The notes: generated from the letters alone by a model not told the origin. Numbered from the stretch's first letter, positions 47,374 through 57,484 are shown. The stretch: 64,000 nucleotides of DNA from an uncultured Shewanella sp. (GCF_947501665.1 NZ_CANMWS010000004.1:1-64000), one strand, 5' to 3'. Made by a program: numbers and translations.

Positions 47374-47955
47374 ATGAAAGCACTCAAATCCATTTTCAAT
47401 CAAGCGCAACAATCATTGGTATCACGTTCAATGATACCAAAACTGCCCAGTTTGATGCCTGTAACCCATAACATTACTCCACTACAACAGACATTAATTA
47501 AAAAAGTGGAAATCTGTTATCAAGCGGCTGAATCACAATTAGAGCTGCACTTTGCCAGACCGACTATAGGCTTTAAGTTACGAGGCAAATGTGCAGGGAT
47601 GGCACACTTACAACATAACCACCTTAGGTTTAACCCCACATTATTAGCCAACAACAGTCAGGCTTTTTTAACGGAAGTGGTACCACACGAAGTCTGTCAT
47701 TTACTTGTTTACCATATCTTTGGCAGAGTCAAACCTCACGGTAAGGAATGGAAAAATATGATGCAATATGTTTTTAACCTTTCGCCTCGTACTACCCATG
47801 ATTTTGACACCACAGACGCCACAGGCCCCCAATTTCGCTACCAATGCCATTGCGGTACCATCAATTTATCACTGCGCCGCCACAACAAAATAATAAGAGG
47901 CCAAACTCAATACCGTTGTCGCCGTTGTAACACCCAATTAAGCCCCTTGTCATAG
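47374..47955 (+). CDS. sprT: SprT family zinc metalloprotease-like protein
   Basis: A 193-residue protein with the zinc motif HEVCH at 105-109 and a C-terminal zinc ribbon (QCHCGT and CRRCNT). Both are typical of SprT, a relative of the SPRTN DNA-protein crosslink proteases. The bacterial role is not well defined. It lies directly before endA-rsmE-gshB, the common gammaproteobacterial order. Confidence 0.93.
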   Translation: MKALKSIFNQAQQSLVSRSMIPKLPSLMPVTHNITPLQQTLIKKVEICYQAAESQLELHFARPTIGFKLRGKCAGMAHLQHNHLRFNPTLLANNSQAFLTEVVPHEVCHLLVYHIFGRVKPHGKEWKNMMQYVFNLSPRTTHDFDTTDATGPQFRYQCHCGTINLSLRRHNKIIRGQTQYRCRRCNTQLSPLS

Positions 47956-48094
47956 CCGAAGCATTCATAGCTATCATCCCCATAATAAAAACATTTTATA
48001 AGCTTTTTAAAACACTAAAAATCCATTGCTCCGCTAAACACAATCCCTTATTATCCCCCACCATACGTCATAATTTTGTCCATTTGGAGTTAAC

Positions 48095-48835
48095 TTGAAA
48101 ACTGCTTTCCCCCCCTTTTTAGTCACGATTTTTTTGTTACTCTTCTCATCTATCACAACCGCTTCTCCCGCCCATCCCAGTAGTTTTAGCCAAGCCAAAA
48201 AGTGGGCAAAAAAAATGTACTCAGTACAGCTACCTCATACAAGTTTTTATTGTGGCTGTGATATCCAAATCAAAGGCAAAAAGTGGAAAACTGACTTTGC
48301 CCGCTGTGGCTATCAAGTCAGAAAGCAAGAAATCCGTGCAGCACGTATCGAATGGGAACACATAGTCCCAGCTTGGGAGTTCGGCCATCAAAAGCAATGT
48401 TGGCAAAAAGGCGGCCGTAAAAATTGTAAAAAAGATACTGGATTTAAAAAAATGGAATCCGATCTGCATAACCTCGTGCCCGCCATAGGAGAAGTCAACG
48501 GCGATCGCAGTAATTTCCGCTTCAGTCAATGGAACGGTAAAGCTCGGCAATATGGCCAATGTAATATGATTGTTGATTTTAAAGCCCGTAAAGTCGAACC
48601 TCCCGTCTACACTCGAGGTAAAATTGCCCGTACTTATTTGTATATGCAAAAAAAATATGGATTGAAAATAGCCAAGAGCCAATTAAAACTCTTTAAAGCC
48701 TGGGATAAAACTTATCCTGTTGATAAAATGGAATGTAAGCGCGACACAGAAATTGCTAAAATTCAGGGCAATCATAACCCATTTGTCAGTCTTCATTGTG
48801 GCCCTAAAGGCAGTCAGCAAAAAGTCGTAAAATAA
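48095..48835 (+). CDS. endA: Endonuclease I, secreted
   Basis: A 246-residue periplasmic/extracellular nuclease of the EndA/NucM/Vvn family. The TTG at 48095 is the likely start because GGAG lies just upstream, and the signal peptide (about residues 1-24, ending TTASPA) begins directly there. The catalytic beta-beta-alpha-metal segment is [15 protein letters not shown] with the key His. [20 protein letters not shown] completes the active site, and eight or more Cys fit the disulfide-rich family. It cuts DNA nonspecifically and, in Shewanella, helps use extracellular DNA. Confidence 0.95.
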   Translation: MKTAFPPFLVTIFLLLFSSITTASPAHPSSFSQAKKWAKKMYSVQLPHTSFYCGCDIQIKGKKWKTDFARCGYQVRKQEIRAARIEWEHIVPAWEFGHQKQCWQKGGRKNCKKDTGFKKMESDLHNLVPAIGEVNGDRSNFRFSQWNGKARQYGQCNMIVDFKARKVEPPVYTRGKIARTYLYMQKKYGLKIAKSQLKLFKAWDKTYPVDKMECKRDTEIAKIQGNHNPFVSLHCGPKGSQQKVVK

Positions 48836-48847
48836 GGCATTAACTCT

Positions 48848-49579
48848 ATGAGAATTCCGAGAATATATCACTCATCGCCATTAACCATCGCGCAAGAATG
48901 CCAGCTAAACGATGAAGCAGCTGTGCACGTAGGTCGCGTACTACGTATGAATGAAGGCGAACAAATCATTTTATTTAATGGTGATGGTCATGACTACTTA
49001 GCCAGTATTCAATCTGCCAGCAAAAAAAATGTCACTGTCAGTATTATTTCATCCCAAGCAAACTTAAGTGAATCACCGCTCAATTTGCATTTAGGGCAAG
49101 TGATCTCTCGAGGTGACAGAATGGATTTTACGTTACAAAAATCGGTTGAATTGGGCGTCAACACCATCACTCCGCTTTTTTCTGAGCGTTGTGGAGTCAA
49201 ACTCAACGGTGAGAGATTAGAGAAAAAAATTCAACAATGGCAAAAAATTGTCATCAGCGCGTGTGAACAATCCGGCCGAAGTCACGTCCCCATCGTCCGC
49301 CAAGCAATGACCCTACAAGATTGGTGCAACGAAGCATCTGACGCAATTAAGCTCAATTTGCATCCAAGAGCCAGTCATGGCATTAATGATCTTGAACTCC
49401 AAACAAACCGTGTTCGATTGTTGATTGGTCCTGAAGGAGGACTATCTGAAGCTGAAATAAACATGACTGCAGAACACCAATTTACCGATATTTTATTAGG
49501 TCCCAGAGTATTAAGAACCGAAACAGCCGCATTATGCGCCATTAGTGCATTACAACTAAAATTTGGGGATTTAAGCTAG
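48848..49579 (+). CDS. rsmE: 16S rRNA m3U1498 methyltransferase
   Basis: A 243-residue SPOUT methyltransferase that methylates U1498 of 16S rRNA. Visible: the N-terminal PUA-like domain ([26 protein letters not shown]), [48 protein letters not shown], and the knot [14 protein letters not shown] with [13 protein letters not shown]. It starts 12 bp after endA and is probably co-transcribed with it and gshB. Confidence 0.97.
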   Translation: MRIPRIYHSSPLTIAQECQLNDEAAVHVGRVLRMNEGEQIILFNGDGHDYLASIQSASKKNVTVSIISSQANLSESPLNLHLGQVISRGDRMDFTLQKSVELGVNTITPLFSERCGVKLNGERLEKKIQQWQKIVISACEQSGRSHVPIVRQAMTLQDWCNEASDAIKLNLHPRASHGINDLELQTNRVRLLIGPEGGLSEAEINMTAEHQFTDILLGPRVLRTETAALCAISALQLKFGDLS

Positions 49580-49625
49580 GACATTAATTGAACATCATAG
49601 ATAAAGACAATAAAGGAATCGCGTT

Positions 49626-50576
49626 ATGATCAAACTCGGTATAGTGATGGATCCCATCAGTAATATTAACATCAAGAAAGACTCCAGCTTTGCTATGCTA
49701 ATGACAGCACAGGCACGCGGTTATCAATTATTCTATATGGAAATGAATGATCTCGCCATGCTCAATGGCCAAGCGAGAGCAAATATGAGTCCACTCTCAG
49801 TAACAGACGATCCACAAAATTGGTATCAACTAGAAACCGCTCAAGATCTGCCTTTATCCGATCTAGATGTCATTTTAATGCGTAAGGATCCCCCTTTTGA
49901 TACTGAGTTTATTTATGCGACTTACATGCTTGAACGAGCAGAAGAACAAGGTGTACTGATAGTCAATAAACCGCAAAGTTTACGTGATGCCAATGAAAAG
50001 CTCTTTACCGCTTGGTTCGCTGAATTTACGCCAGAAACATTAGTCACACGAGATGAAAAACGTATTCGTGATTTTTATGATCAAAAAGGTGATATTATTT
50101 TAAAACCCCTAGATGGTATGGGGGGCAGTTCTATTTTTCGCGTAAAAAAAGCCGATCCTAACTTAGGCGTGATCATTGAAACTCTCACTAACCATGGCCA
50201 AGAATATGCCATGGTGCAGGCCTTTATTCCTGATATTACTTCAGGAGATAAACGCATATTAGTCATCGACGGGGAACCTGTCCCCTATTCTTTAGCTCGA
50301 ATCCCCCAAAAAGGGGAAACAAGAGGCAATTTAGCAGCAGGAGGGCGCGGCGTTGCTCAGCCTTTATCTGACAGTGATTGGAATATTGCCAAGACCTTAG
50401 GGCCGGAATTAAAAAAACGCGGTCTTATCTTTGTTGGACTTGATGTCATTGGCGACAAATTAACAGAAATCAATGTGACCAGCCCCACCTGTATTAAAGA
50501 AATTGAAGCAGCTTTTGATGTGGACATCACAGGCATGTTGATGGATGCCATCGAAATCCGCCTAAAACACACCTAA
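49626..50576 (+). CDS. gshB: Glutathione synthetase
   Basis: A 316-residue ATP-grasp ligase joining gamma-glutamylcysteine and glycine. Motifs: MRKDPPFDTEFIYAT, NKPQSLRDANEKLF, ILKPLDGMGGSSIFR (ATP loop), GETRGNLAAGGRG and EINVTSPTCIKEIE. Full length and canonical. The ribosome-binding site AAAGGAA precedes the ATG by about 9 nt. Confidence 0.98.
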   Translation: MIKLGIVMDPISNINIKKDSSFAMLMTAQARGYQLFYMEMNDLAMLNGQARANMSPLSVTDDPQNWYQLETAQDLPLSDLDVILMRKDPPFDTEFIYATYMLERAEEQGVLIVNKPQSLRDANEKLFTAWFAEFTPETLVTRDEKRIRDFYDQKGDIILKPLDGMGGSSIFRVKKADPNLGVIIETLTNHGQEYAMVQAFIPDITSGDKRILVIDGEPVPYSLARIPQKGETRGNLAAGGRGVAQPLSDSDWNIAKTLGPELKKRGLIFVGLDVIGDKLTEINVTSPTCIKEIEAAFDVDITGMLMDAIEIRLKHT

Positions 50577-50584
50577 AAACGATA

Positions 50585-50624
50585 TTGATGATAAGCCAGT
50601 CAAAAATGAAGTGCTTATCATCAA
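50585..50624 (+). terminator. Long inverted repeat after gshB
   Basis: TTGATGATAAG (50585-50595) and CTTATCATCAA (50614-50624) are perfect 11-bp complements separated by 18 nt, just after the gshB stop. The absence of a U-run makes it an uncertain terminator; it could also be a site upstream of the phosphatase gene. Confidence 0.45.
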
Positions 50625-50708
50625 ATTCATTGGTATTAAAACAAAGAAATATAAGGTAGATATTCTCAGGTATCAATTAGGACTCATCAATAAAAAGGAG
50701 CTTACTTA

Positions 50709-52064
50709 ATGATATTCAAACATAAAAAATACACCGGCAAACTTTGCCTTTCTGTCATATTATCAGTTTACAGCTTGTTTTCATCTAACCTACTTGCAGC
50801 AGAACCTTCTCTACAATTAGAGGAAAACCCCGCCCCTTCACGGCCTAATAATATTATTATCATGATAGGAGATGGTATGGGACCTGCTTATACAACCGCA
50901 TACCGCTATTACCAAGATAATCCAGACACAGAAGAAATTGAACATACAGTTTTTGACCGATTACTGGTCGGCATGTCCAGTACCCATCCAACAAGCAGTG
51001 AAGGAATCGTCACAGATAGCGCTGCTGCCGCTACAGCATTGGCATCGGGGAGGAAAACCTATAATGGCGCTGTCGGTGTTGATAAAGACAAGCAAGTTCT
51101 CATCTCTATCATGCAGTTGGCTAAACAACAAGGCATGTCGACAGGCATAGCGGTCACCTCTCAAGTCAATCATGCCACACCCGCTGCATTTTTAAGCCAA
51201 AATGAAAGTCGCCGGAACTACGATGAAATTGCAAGAAGTTATTTAAACAGCGATGTCGATGTGATTCTTGGAGGTGGACAGAAGTATTTTCCACCCGCAT
51301 TAATTGAGCAATTTAAGCATAAAGGTTATCAATACATTAGCCAATTTTCTCAACTCAATACCTTAACTCAACCTAAAGTATTAGGATTATTCGCCGAGGT
51401 CGAATTACCTTGGGCAATCAATAACAAAAAAGCCCATTTTCTTACACAGGAAACACAAACGGCCTTAAGACTCCTTTCAAAAAATCCAAAAGGGTTTATT
51501 CTGTTAGTCGAAGGTAGTCTTATTGACTGGGCTGGACACAACAATGATATTGTCAATGCCATGGGAGAAATGGCGGAGTTTGCCAATGCGATTGAAGCGG
51601 CTGAGCAGTTTGCGAGAGAGCACAATGATACATTACTTGTGATCACAGCCGATCATAGTACTGGTGGTCTTTCTATAGGTGCTAATAATGTTTACGCATG
51701 GAATGCTCAACTCATCAAAGGTATTAAAACAAGCCCTGAAACCATTGCCCAAACGGTCATGGACAATAATGATTGGCAACAAAATACCAGTAAGCAGTTA
51801 GGTTTTGAACTAACTGACACCGAAATAACACAGCTAAAAACAGCAAAAGAACACGATATTAGGCAGCTCCTTGAAGTCATCAATACGATTATTAGTTATC
51901 GTTCCCACACAGGTTGGACAAGCCACGGTCATACGGGAGTTGATATACAAGTCTTTGCAACAGGTCCAGGATCCGCCTTATTCCAAGGACATCAAGATAA
52001 CACTGATATCGCAAATAAAATGATCAGCCTGTTACCAAATCACACCAATCAAAATAAACAATAG
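50709..52064 (+). CDS. phoA: Alkaline phosphatase (PhoA family), copy 1
   Basis: A 451-residue secreted phosphomonoesterase. The signal peptide is about 1-31 (ending LLAAEP). Active-site features: IIIMIGDGMGPAY (metal Asp), VTDSAAAATALASGRKTYNG with the nucleophilic Ser of DSAxxATA, VEGSLIDWAGHNND, VITADHSTGGLS and a final WTSHGHTGVDIQVFA. It releases phosphate from organic esters in the periplasm. It is followed by a paralogue at 52469-53779. The ribosome-binding site AAGGAG is clear. Phosphate-starvation control is expected for the family. Confidence 0.93.
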   Translation: MIFKHKKYTGKLCLSVILSVYSLFSSNLLAAEPSLQLEENPAPSRPNNIIIMIGDGMGPAYTTAYRYYQDNPDTEEIEHTVFDRLLVGMSSTHPTSSEGIVTDSAAAATALASGRKTYNGAVGVDKDKQVLISIMQLAKQQGMSTGIAVTSQVNHATPAAFLSQNESRRNYDEIARSYLNSDVDVILGGGQKYFPPALIEQFKHKGYQYISQFSQLNTLTQPKVLGLFAEVELPWAINNKKAHFLTQETQTALRLLSKNPKGFILLVEGSLIDWAGHNNDIVNAMGEMAEFANAIEAAEQFAREHNDTLLVITADHSTGGLSIGANNVYAWNAQLIKGIKTSPETIAQTVMDNNDWQQNTSKQLGFELTDTEITQLKTAKEHDIRQLLEVINTIISYRSHTGWTSHGHTGVDIQVFATGPGSALFQGHQDNTDIANKMISLLPNHTNQNKQ

Positions 52065-52468
52065 CTTACAGCAAATGTTAACCTGAAATCTCTCTAATGA
52101 CTTAAAAGTAAGTTTAATAATTTAAAAATAAACAGATCATATATTTTATGTAAAAAAATAAACTTCAATATTGACTCATTGTGCTTTTATATTTATATAA
52201 AAATGAGTCTTAAACAACAAAGATTAAAAATTAATTACATGTTTTTTATAGTAAAAATATAATTTCGACACCTTTTCTCTTTATGTTATTGAAGATAAAT
52301 TATTAGAATAAGCAAAATAATGACAAAAAGTGTCATAAAAGAGATGTAATTTAGCTCTTATCCTTTTACTATCCTCATCATGTTAAAAAAAGTGTAACTC
52401 ACTATAAAAACTAAATAAATATCTTAGCGAAACAATAAATTTATTCATTTTAAAACAGGAAGAACACC
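52065..52468. promoter_or_regulatory. Intergenic region with PhoB-box-like sequence before second phosphatase
   Basis: This AT-rich 404 bp holds no gene. At 52320-52336 ATGACA and TGTCAT form an inverted repeat with a 5-nt spacer. The overlapping GTGTCATAAAAGAGATGT (52330-52347) resembles one good half (CTGTCATAAAA) and one poor half of a PhoB box. It lies about 120 bp upstream of the second alkaline phosphatase start, a reasonable place for phosphate-starvation control. The match is partial, so this is a candidate only. Confidence 0.4.
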
Positions 52469-53779
52469 ATGCTTTTAAAAAAAGTAATGTTGTTGGTGTG
52501 TGCAGCAAATATGATCTTTTCCTTTACTGCAACAGCCATCACGAACAATACCGATGTTAATATTCAACAACCCCCTTCTCGACCTAAGAATATTATTGTG
52601 ATGATTGGGGACGGTATGGGCCCAGAATACACAAGTGCTTATCGGTACTATCAAGACAATCCCAATACAGAAGAAGTAGAAGAAACCGTTTTTGATAGAT
52701 TGCTCGTGGGTATGGCCAGCACTTACCCTGCAAGAATCAGTGGCTACGTTACCGACTCAGCAGCGTCAGCCACCGCTTTGTCTTCAGGTATAAAAACCTA
52801 TAATGGCGCAATCGGCGTTGATGAACACAAGAAGTCCATCAGCTCTATCATGCAAATCGCCAAGAAAAAAGGCATGTCAACAGGTGTCGCAGTCAAATCA
52901 CAAGTCAATCATGCCACACCTGCAGCCTTTCTCGCCCATAATGAAAGCAGAAAAAATTACGTCGCCATCGCAGAAAGCTATATTGATACCGATGCTGATG
53001 TCATTCTAGGTGGTGGTCAGCGATATTTCTCTGAAGCATTAATCAATCAATTCAAGAAGAAAGGCTATCAATATATTACCGAAATCTCCCAATTAGAAAG
53101 TATCAATAAACCTAAGGTGCTTGGCTTATTTGCCGATATCGAATTACCTTTAGCGGTTAATAATAAAGGGACTAACAGCTTAGCGAAAGAAACAGAAAAA
53201 GCTATCTCACTACTGTCTCAAAATCCCAAAGGCTTTGTGCTATTAGTCGAAGGCAGTCTCATCGACTGGGGTGGCCATGATAACGATATTGTTAGCGCAA
53301 TGGGAGAAATGGAAGAGTTTGCCAATACCATAGAAGTGGTCGAACAATATGTTCGTGATCATCCTGATACACTTGTGGTGATCACCGCCGATCATAACAC
53401 TGGAGGGTTATCCATAGGCGCTAATGGTATTTATGCGTGGGATACAGCACTGATTAAAGGAGTAAATGCCAGCCCCAAACGTATTGCACAAAACACACAA
53501 GATGATCCTAATTGGCAACAGAACATGATCACGAGCTTAGGCTTTACCCCAGACAGTCATGAGCTACAAATGTTAGCTGATGCTAAAAGTAAAAATACTA
53601 AAGCGCTAACAACTGCCATCAAACAATTGATTAATCAAAAATCCAATACAGGCTGGACATCAGGCGGTCACACGGGCGTCGATGTTCAAGTCTTTGCCGA
53701 AGGCCCTGGGGCCAATCTGTTTAGAGGACATCAAGACAATACTGATATCGCGAAGAAAATGATCAGCCTCTTGCCATAA
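52469..53779 (+). CDS. phoA: Alkaline phosphatase (PhoA family), copy 2
   Basis: A 436-residue paralogue of the preceding phosphatase, with the same motifs in order: IVMIGDGMGPEYTSAYRYYQ, VTDSAASATALSSGIKTYNG (nucleophilic Ser), VEGSLIDWGGHDND, VITADHNTGGLSIG and WTSGGHTGVDVQVFAEG. The signal peptide is about 1-23 (ending TATA). It has its own promoter region and a strong terminator, so it is an independent unit rather than an operon partner. The high identity suggests a tandem duplication followed by separate regulation. Confidence 0.93.
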   Translation: MLLKKVMLLVCAANMIFSFTATAITNNTDVNIQQPPSRPKNIIVMIGDGMGPEYTSAYRYYQDNPNTEEVEETVFDRLLVGMASTYPARISGYVTDSAASATALSSGIKTYNGAIGVDEHKKSISSIMQIAKKKGMSTGVAVKSQVNHATPAAFLAHNESRKNYVAIAESYIDTDADVILGGGQRYFSEALINQFKKKGYQYITEISQLESINKPKVLGLFADIELPLAVNNKGTNSLAKETEKAISLLSQNPKGFVLLVEGSLIDWGGHDNDIVSAMGEMEEFANTIEVVEQYVRDHPDTLVVITADHNTGGLSIGANGIYAWDTALIKGVNASPKRIAQNTQDDPNWQQNMITSLGFTPDSHELQMLADAKSKNTKALTTAIKQLINQKSNTGWTSGGHTGVDVQVFAEGPGANLFRGHQDNTDIAKKMISLLP

Positions 53780-53793
53780 ATAGTCCCCCTCTC

Positions 53794-53826
53794 AAGAGTC
53801 TTGAAAATCAAGCTTTCAAGACTCTT
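53794..53826 (+). terminator. Rho-independent terminator after second alkaline phosphatase
   Basis: AAGAGTCTTGAAA (53794-53806) and TTTCAAGACTCTT (53814-53826) pair perfectly over 13 bp with a 7-nt loop, 15 bp after the stop. Confidence 0.9.
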
Positions 53827-53884
53827 TAACTCATTAAAGAAAAATAACGTATAATGGCGCAAATTCTTACTTGATGTGATCCCC

Positions 53885-54910
53885 GTGCTAACCAATCCTT
53901 CTCAAATTATTTTACGTAATCACGAATTAGTCGATAATCATTCTGTCTTAATCCTCAACTATGAAAGTGATTTACTTGCTGTTGAATTATTGCAAACCGC
54001 TTCAAATGTTTGCGCGCTAGCATTGGACTTCCATCACCACTTACAATTAAATCATCATCAGCACGACAGATTAACTCTTCATTTTGGCCATCAGCTTCCC
54101 CATGATGAAAAATTTGATAGTGTGCTCATTTACTACCCAAAAGCAAAATCATTAGTGCCTTATTTACTGAACCTTGCTGCTCATCACCTAAAGCAGGAAG
54201 GACAGCTCATCATCACCGGCGAAAATAAAGGCGGTATTAAATCCATTACAAAGCAAACACCTGATTATTTCAGTAAACCCATAAAGCTTGATAATGCTCG
54301 GCATTGTTTACTTTTTTGCAGTGAATTACAAGGTGATGCACCGAGTATTAATATCAAAGATTGGACAAGTCAATATCAACTCAACACTCCACAAGGTGAG
54401 CTGACGATTTGCAATCTTGTGGGCGTATTCAGTGAAAGACGCCTCGATGCGGGTACTCAGTTATTGCTTGAAAACCTGCCAAAAATGTCAGGGAAAGTCT
54501 TAGATTTTGGCTGCGGAGCGGGTGTTATTACCGCAGCCTTATTAAAAGCACAACCTGAGTTAAGTATAGATTGTGTCGATATTAATGCCATGGCATTAGA
54601 AGCCTGCAGGCTTACCATGGAGGCCAATGGGTTCAGCGCGAATATTTTTGCATCAGACGGCTTAAGGCAAACCAATACGCTTTATAATGGTATTATCTCT
54701 AATCCACCTTTTCATGATGGGTTATCAGCCACGACTCAAATAGCCAAAACCTTTGTACAAGAGAGCGCCATAAGACTGGACAAAACAGGGCTATTTTATA
54801 TTGTTGCTAATCGCCATTTACCTTATGCCGACACCATCAAAACACACTTCAAGCAAGTGCATGTGAAAGCCGAAACCAATCATTATAAAATATATGCTAA
54901 TCAAGCATAA
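53885..54910 (+). CDS. rsmC: 16S rRNA m2G1207 methyltransferase
   Basis: A 341-residue two-domain methyltransferase that modifies G1207 of 16S rRNA. The C-terminal catalytic half has the SAM motif [17 protein letters not shown] and the N6/N2-methylase motif SNPPFHDG; the N-terminal half is a degenerate copy, as in E. coli RsmC. Start is uncertain: GTG 53885 gives the expected [12 protein letters not shown]-terminus, and GTG 53876 is also in frame three codons earlier. Neither has a strong ribosome-binding site. Confidence 0.93.
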   Translation: MLTNPSQIILRNHELVDNHSVLILNYESDLLAVELLQTASNVCALALDFHHHLQLNHHQHDRLTLHFGHQLPHDEKFDSVLIYYPKAKSLVPYLLNLAAHHLKQEGQLIITGENKGGIKSITKQTPDYFSKPIKLDNARHCLLFCSELQGDAPSINIKDWTSQYQLNTPQGELTICNLVGVFSERRLDAGTQLLLENLPKMSGKVLDFGCGAGVITAALLKAQPELSIDCVDINAMALEACRLTMEANGFSANIFASDGLRQTNTLYNGIISNPPFHDGLSATTQIAKTFVQESAIRLDKTGLFYIVANRHLPYADTIKTHFKQVHVKAETNHYKIYANQA

Positions 54911-55085
54911 AACCTCAGTTCAACAGCAATACAAAGCTAAATAAATTTAGCTTTGTATGAACGATAAAAAGAAAAAACAGCCACTCAGGCACATATAATT
55001 CCCCCTGAACCACAAGAATGGATAAAATAAAGTATAGTTGACTCAAAACCTGTAACTTTGCAGGTAACTTAATAAACAGGTAATA

Positions 55086-56213
55086 ATGAAAGTGGAATTA
55101 ATGAATATCAATTGCCTCGGCAAACCCTTAAGACTTGAAGGCTCTATGGCAGGTTGGCAGCAACTTTTTTGGGGAGAAAACTTAGTTTCAGTCATTGATG
55201 CCAGCCCCGATAATGAAGGCAAAAAAATACATACCTTTGAGCTTTCGATACAACATAAACAATCAATCACACAACCCGATGCGCCTCAAGCAGTACAACA
55301 AATTCAGATAAGACTCGAAACAGACTTAAGCTGGCAGCCTTTCTCCATCCAATACAAACTGTTTAAAAATGAAACCTTACTCAGTGAAGGAAGCCGCAAC
55401 ACCAAAGATATTGAACGTCAAGTGCCTATTAAGCCCGTTAAAGTCAAAAGATCATTTAGTCTCATCGGGCTGGCCTCACTGGGGTTTAAACTACTAAAAA
55501 GCGCAAAAATAATTAAAGTCGTCTTAGCTGGTGCCAGTATAGCCGCTTATTCTTGGCTATTTTCTTTTCACTTTGCCTTAGCACTAATCGCTTGTTTAGT
55601 ATTCCACGAATATGGACATATTCGTGCAATGAAATATTTTGGCATGAAAACCAAAGGCATCTACCTTATTCCTTTCATGGGAGGACTGGCACTCAGTGAT
55701 GAGAAAATCAATACCCGCTGGCAAGATGTTGTGATCTCCATCATGGGGCCAACATTTGGACTATTTATGTCCATCATTTCGTTAATTTTATACTGGATAA
55801 CGGGTCACATTTTTTTTGCAGGACTTGCAGCCTTTAATGCCTTACTCAATTTATTTAACTTACTGCCTATTCTCCCTTTAGATGGCGGACATATTTTAAA
55901 AAGCATCAGCTTTTCCATGAACAGTATCGCAGGTCTGGTTGCTTGTGCATTAGGTGCCGCTATCGGCATTTATATCAGTTATACGCTTGGCTTAGCCTTA
56001 CTGGGCTTTTTATTACTCATCGGTAGCGCTGAGATTATGTTCGAGTGGAAAACCCGTCACCAAAGTCATTTATTACCCCTCGATAGATACGGACAAGTAT
56101 TCTCTACACTGTGGTACTTCATTACCGTCGGTTTGCTCGTAGCCATTATTTGGTATTTTGCCGGCACAGGCGACAGCATGCTGGGACTGCCACTGAAAAT
56201 ATTACAAAGCTAA
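55086..56213 (+). CDS. Site-2 protease-family (M50) membrane metalloprotease
   Basis: A 375-residue protein. A soluble N-terminal domain (about 1-120, beta-rich) precedes several membrane helices. The zinc motif is HEYGH at 174-178 in VFHEYGHIRAMKYFGM, and the third ligand is in LPLDGGHIL (Asp 266). The family cleaves membrane-embedded substrates. This subgroup, with a large N-terminal cytoplasmic domain, has no role I can name. A strong hairpin follows. Confidence 0.87.
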   Translation: MKVELMNINCLGKPLRLEGSMAGWQQLFWGENLVSVIDASPDNEGKKIHTFELSIQHKQSITQPDAPQAVQQIQIRLETDLSWQPFSIQYKLFKNETLLSEGSRNTKDIERQVPIKPVKVKRSFSLIGLASLGFKLLKSAKIIKVVLAGASIAAYSWLFSFHFALALIACLVFHEYGHIRAMKYFGMKTKGIYLIPFMGGLALSDEKINTRWQDVVISIMGPTFGLFMSIISLILYWITGHIFFAGLAAFNALLNLFNLLPILPLDGGHILKSISFSMNSIAGLVACALGAAIGIYISYTLGLALLGFLLLIGSAEIMFEWKTRHQSHLLPLDRYGQVFSTLWYFITVGLLVAIIWYFAGTGDSMLGLPLKILQS

Positions 56214-56225
56214 CAGATCTCAACC

Positions 56226-56253
56226 TCCCTCTTAGGGCGTAACCTAAGAGGGA
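56226..56253. terminator. Bidirectional terminator between M50 and cupin genes
   Basis: TCCCTCTTAGG, loop GCGTAA, CCTAAGAGGGA: a perfect 11-bp stem lying between the two convergent genes. Confidence 0.8.
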
Positions 56254-56273
56254 ACGAACACTCAGACCAGATA

Positions 56274-56645
56274 TTAAATCCAGATACTATCTCCCTCACT
56301 CCAATGAGTCTTAATCACAATATATTCAAACGGCTCAGAATAAGGATTCTCAGAACTGTGAACAATCTTGGGCTCACAGGTTAAAGTATCTCCTTTTTTT
56401 AATTGAAATAACTCGCCATCAATCACCATGTTGCCCGCTCCACTGGTGATATGAAACACCTCTAAGGTTTGCTCATGGTAATGCGCAGCCACTGAAGTGT
56501 AAGGTTCTATCATCAACAGTTGAATTAGCGTTCCTTCAACTAATAAATCTTGATCACCTTTGAGTAATACACTTTTCTTATAGCCTTTCATAAGTTGCCA
56601 GCAATTTTTATCTACGGGAAAATACGCCATTATCGACTCATTCAT
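56274..56645 (-). CDS. Small cupin-domain protein
   Basis: A 123-residue single-domain cupin. It shows the two cupin motifs in loose form (MIEPYTSVAAHYHEQTLEVF and LKKGDTLTCEPKIVHSSENP), with His residues placed for one metal ion. Function unknown; small cupins of this type often bind metals or sugars, or act as isomerases or dioxygenases. Single gene, convergent with the M50 gene. Confidence 0.8.
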   Translation of the reverse strand: MNESIMAYFPVDKNCWQLMKGYKKSVLLKGDQDLLVEGTLIQLLMIEPYTSVAAHYHEQTLEVFHITSGAGNMVIDGELFQLKKGDTLTCEPKIVHSSENPYSEPFEYIVIKTHWSEGDSIWI

Positions 56646-57028
56646 CTACAAATTATTCTGGAAGGTTATTTCAGTTTAGTAAAAACCCGCCCTCAAGTGC
56701 TTTTCAATACATTAATCAACTTTACTTTGCAGCATATACCCGTGAGGTTTCACTTCCCCTTTCATCAATTCACACCCCCTTACCTTAAGCATGCTATTTT
56801 TTGTAACGTCAAATTTAACTTACCAGTTGAGCCTGCCAGTTTAAAAAACTTATTATTCAATAGATTACCAACAATACCAGATTCCACTCTCAACAGAAAA
56901 AATCCCCAGTCGACATGTGAAAGCACTCAATAATTTCATTAGCCTTAGCTTGTATAGTCTATACTTACTAGTTAATTTGACTACATAAACCAATACTGAT
57001 TGAACCATTGCCACATTAGAAGGAATTA
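56646..57028. other. Intergenic between cupin and avidin genes
   Basis: 383 bp with divergent promoters expected. A 112-codon plus-strand frame (56595-56933) overlaps the cupin start and lacks any family signature, so it was not called. No hairpin or RNA gene was seen. Confidence 0.4.
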
Positions 57029-57484
57029 ATGATGAATAAGATCACTCTATTTTTAAGTCTCACCCTATTGATATTCGGCGTTGCCAGAGCAGAGGGGCTA
57101 TTTAATGGTTTATCTGGTGGCTTAGCGGCAAATAAAGTCTGGAAAAATGAGGGCAATTCAGTGATGACAATCCTTAAGAATGAAAAGGGAGTCATTACAG
57201 GCTTTTATCAAAATGGCATGAAAGCTTTTTCTTGTGCTCAGAAAAAAGATAAATATCCGCTAAAAGGTTGGGTCAATGCCAATCAAATTGTTTTTATGGT
57301 TGATTGGTCTAAACCAATCAACGGAGGTAAAAATTGCGGTAGCCTAACATCATGGACAGGATATTATAATCCCAGCTCAGCTGAAATTATGACAAAGTGG
57401 AATATCGTATACAAAAGTGGTACGAGTAATACCATTCAACAAGGTAGTGATAATTTCACAAGAGCATGCCCTTCATGCTTATGA
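57029..57484 (+). CDS. Secreted avidin/streptavidin-family biotin-binding protein
   Basis: A 151-residue secreted protein: signal peptide about 1-22 (ending ARA), then an eight-strand avidin barrel. Matched to streptavidin by eye, the biotin contacts are kept: Asn and Ser in WKNEGNS, Tyr in GFYQNG (with Asn instead of Ser45), Trp in VDWSK, Ser-Thr-Trp in SLTSWTG, Trp in TKWNIV and Asp in GSDNF. The Trp120 equivalent, which crosses the dimer interface in tetrameric avidins, is absent, as in the dimeric shwanavidin and rhizavidin. Two Cys (in FSCAQ and KNCGS) could form the disulfide those proteins have. Start: ATG 57032 gives better spacing from AAGGA than ATG 57029. Free biotin binding, and inhibition of competitors or predators, is the family role. 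Confidence 0.85.
   Translation: MMNKITLFLSLTLLIFGVARAEGLFNGLSGGLAANKVWKNEGNSVMTILKNEKGVITGFYQNGMKAFSCAQKKDKYPLKGWVNANQIVFMVDWSKPINGGKNCGSLTSWTGYYNPSSAEIMTKWNIVYKSGTSNTIQQGSDNFTRACPSCL

Noticed and set aside
56595..56933. 112-codon plus-strand ORF
   Set aside because: It overlaps the start of the cupin gene and has no motif, signal peptide or ribosome-binding site.
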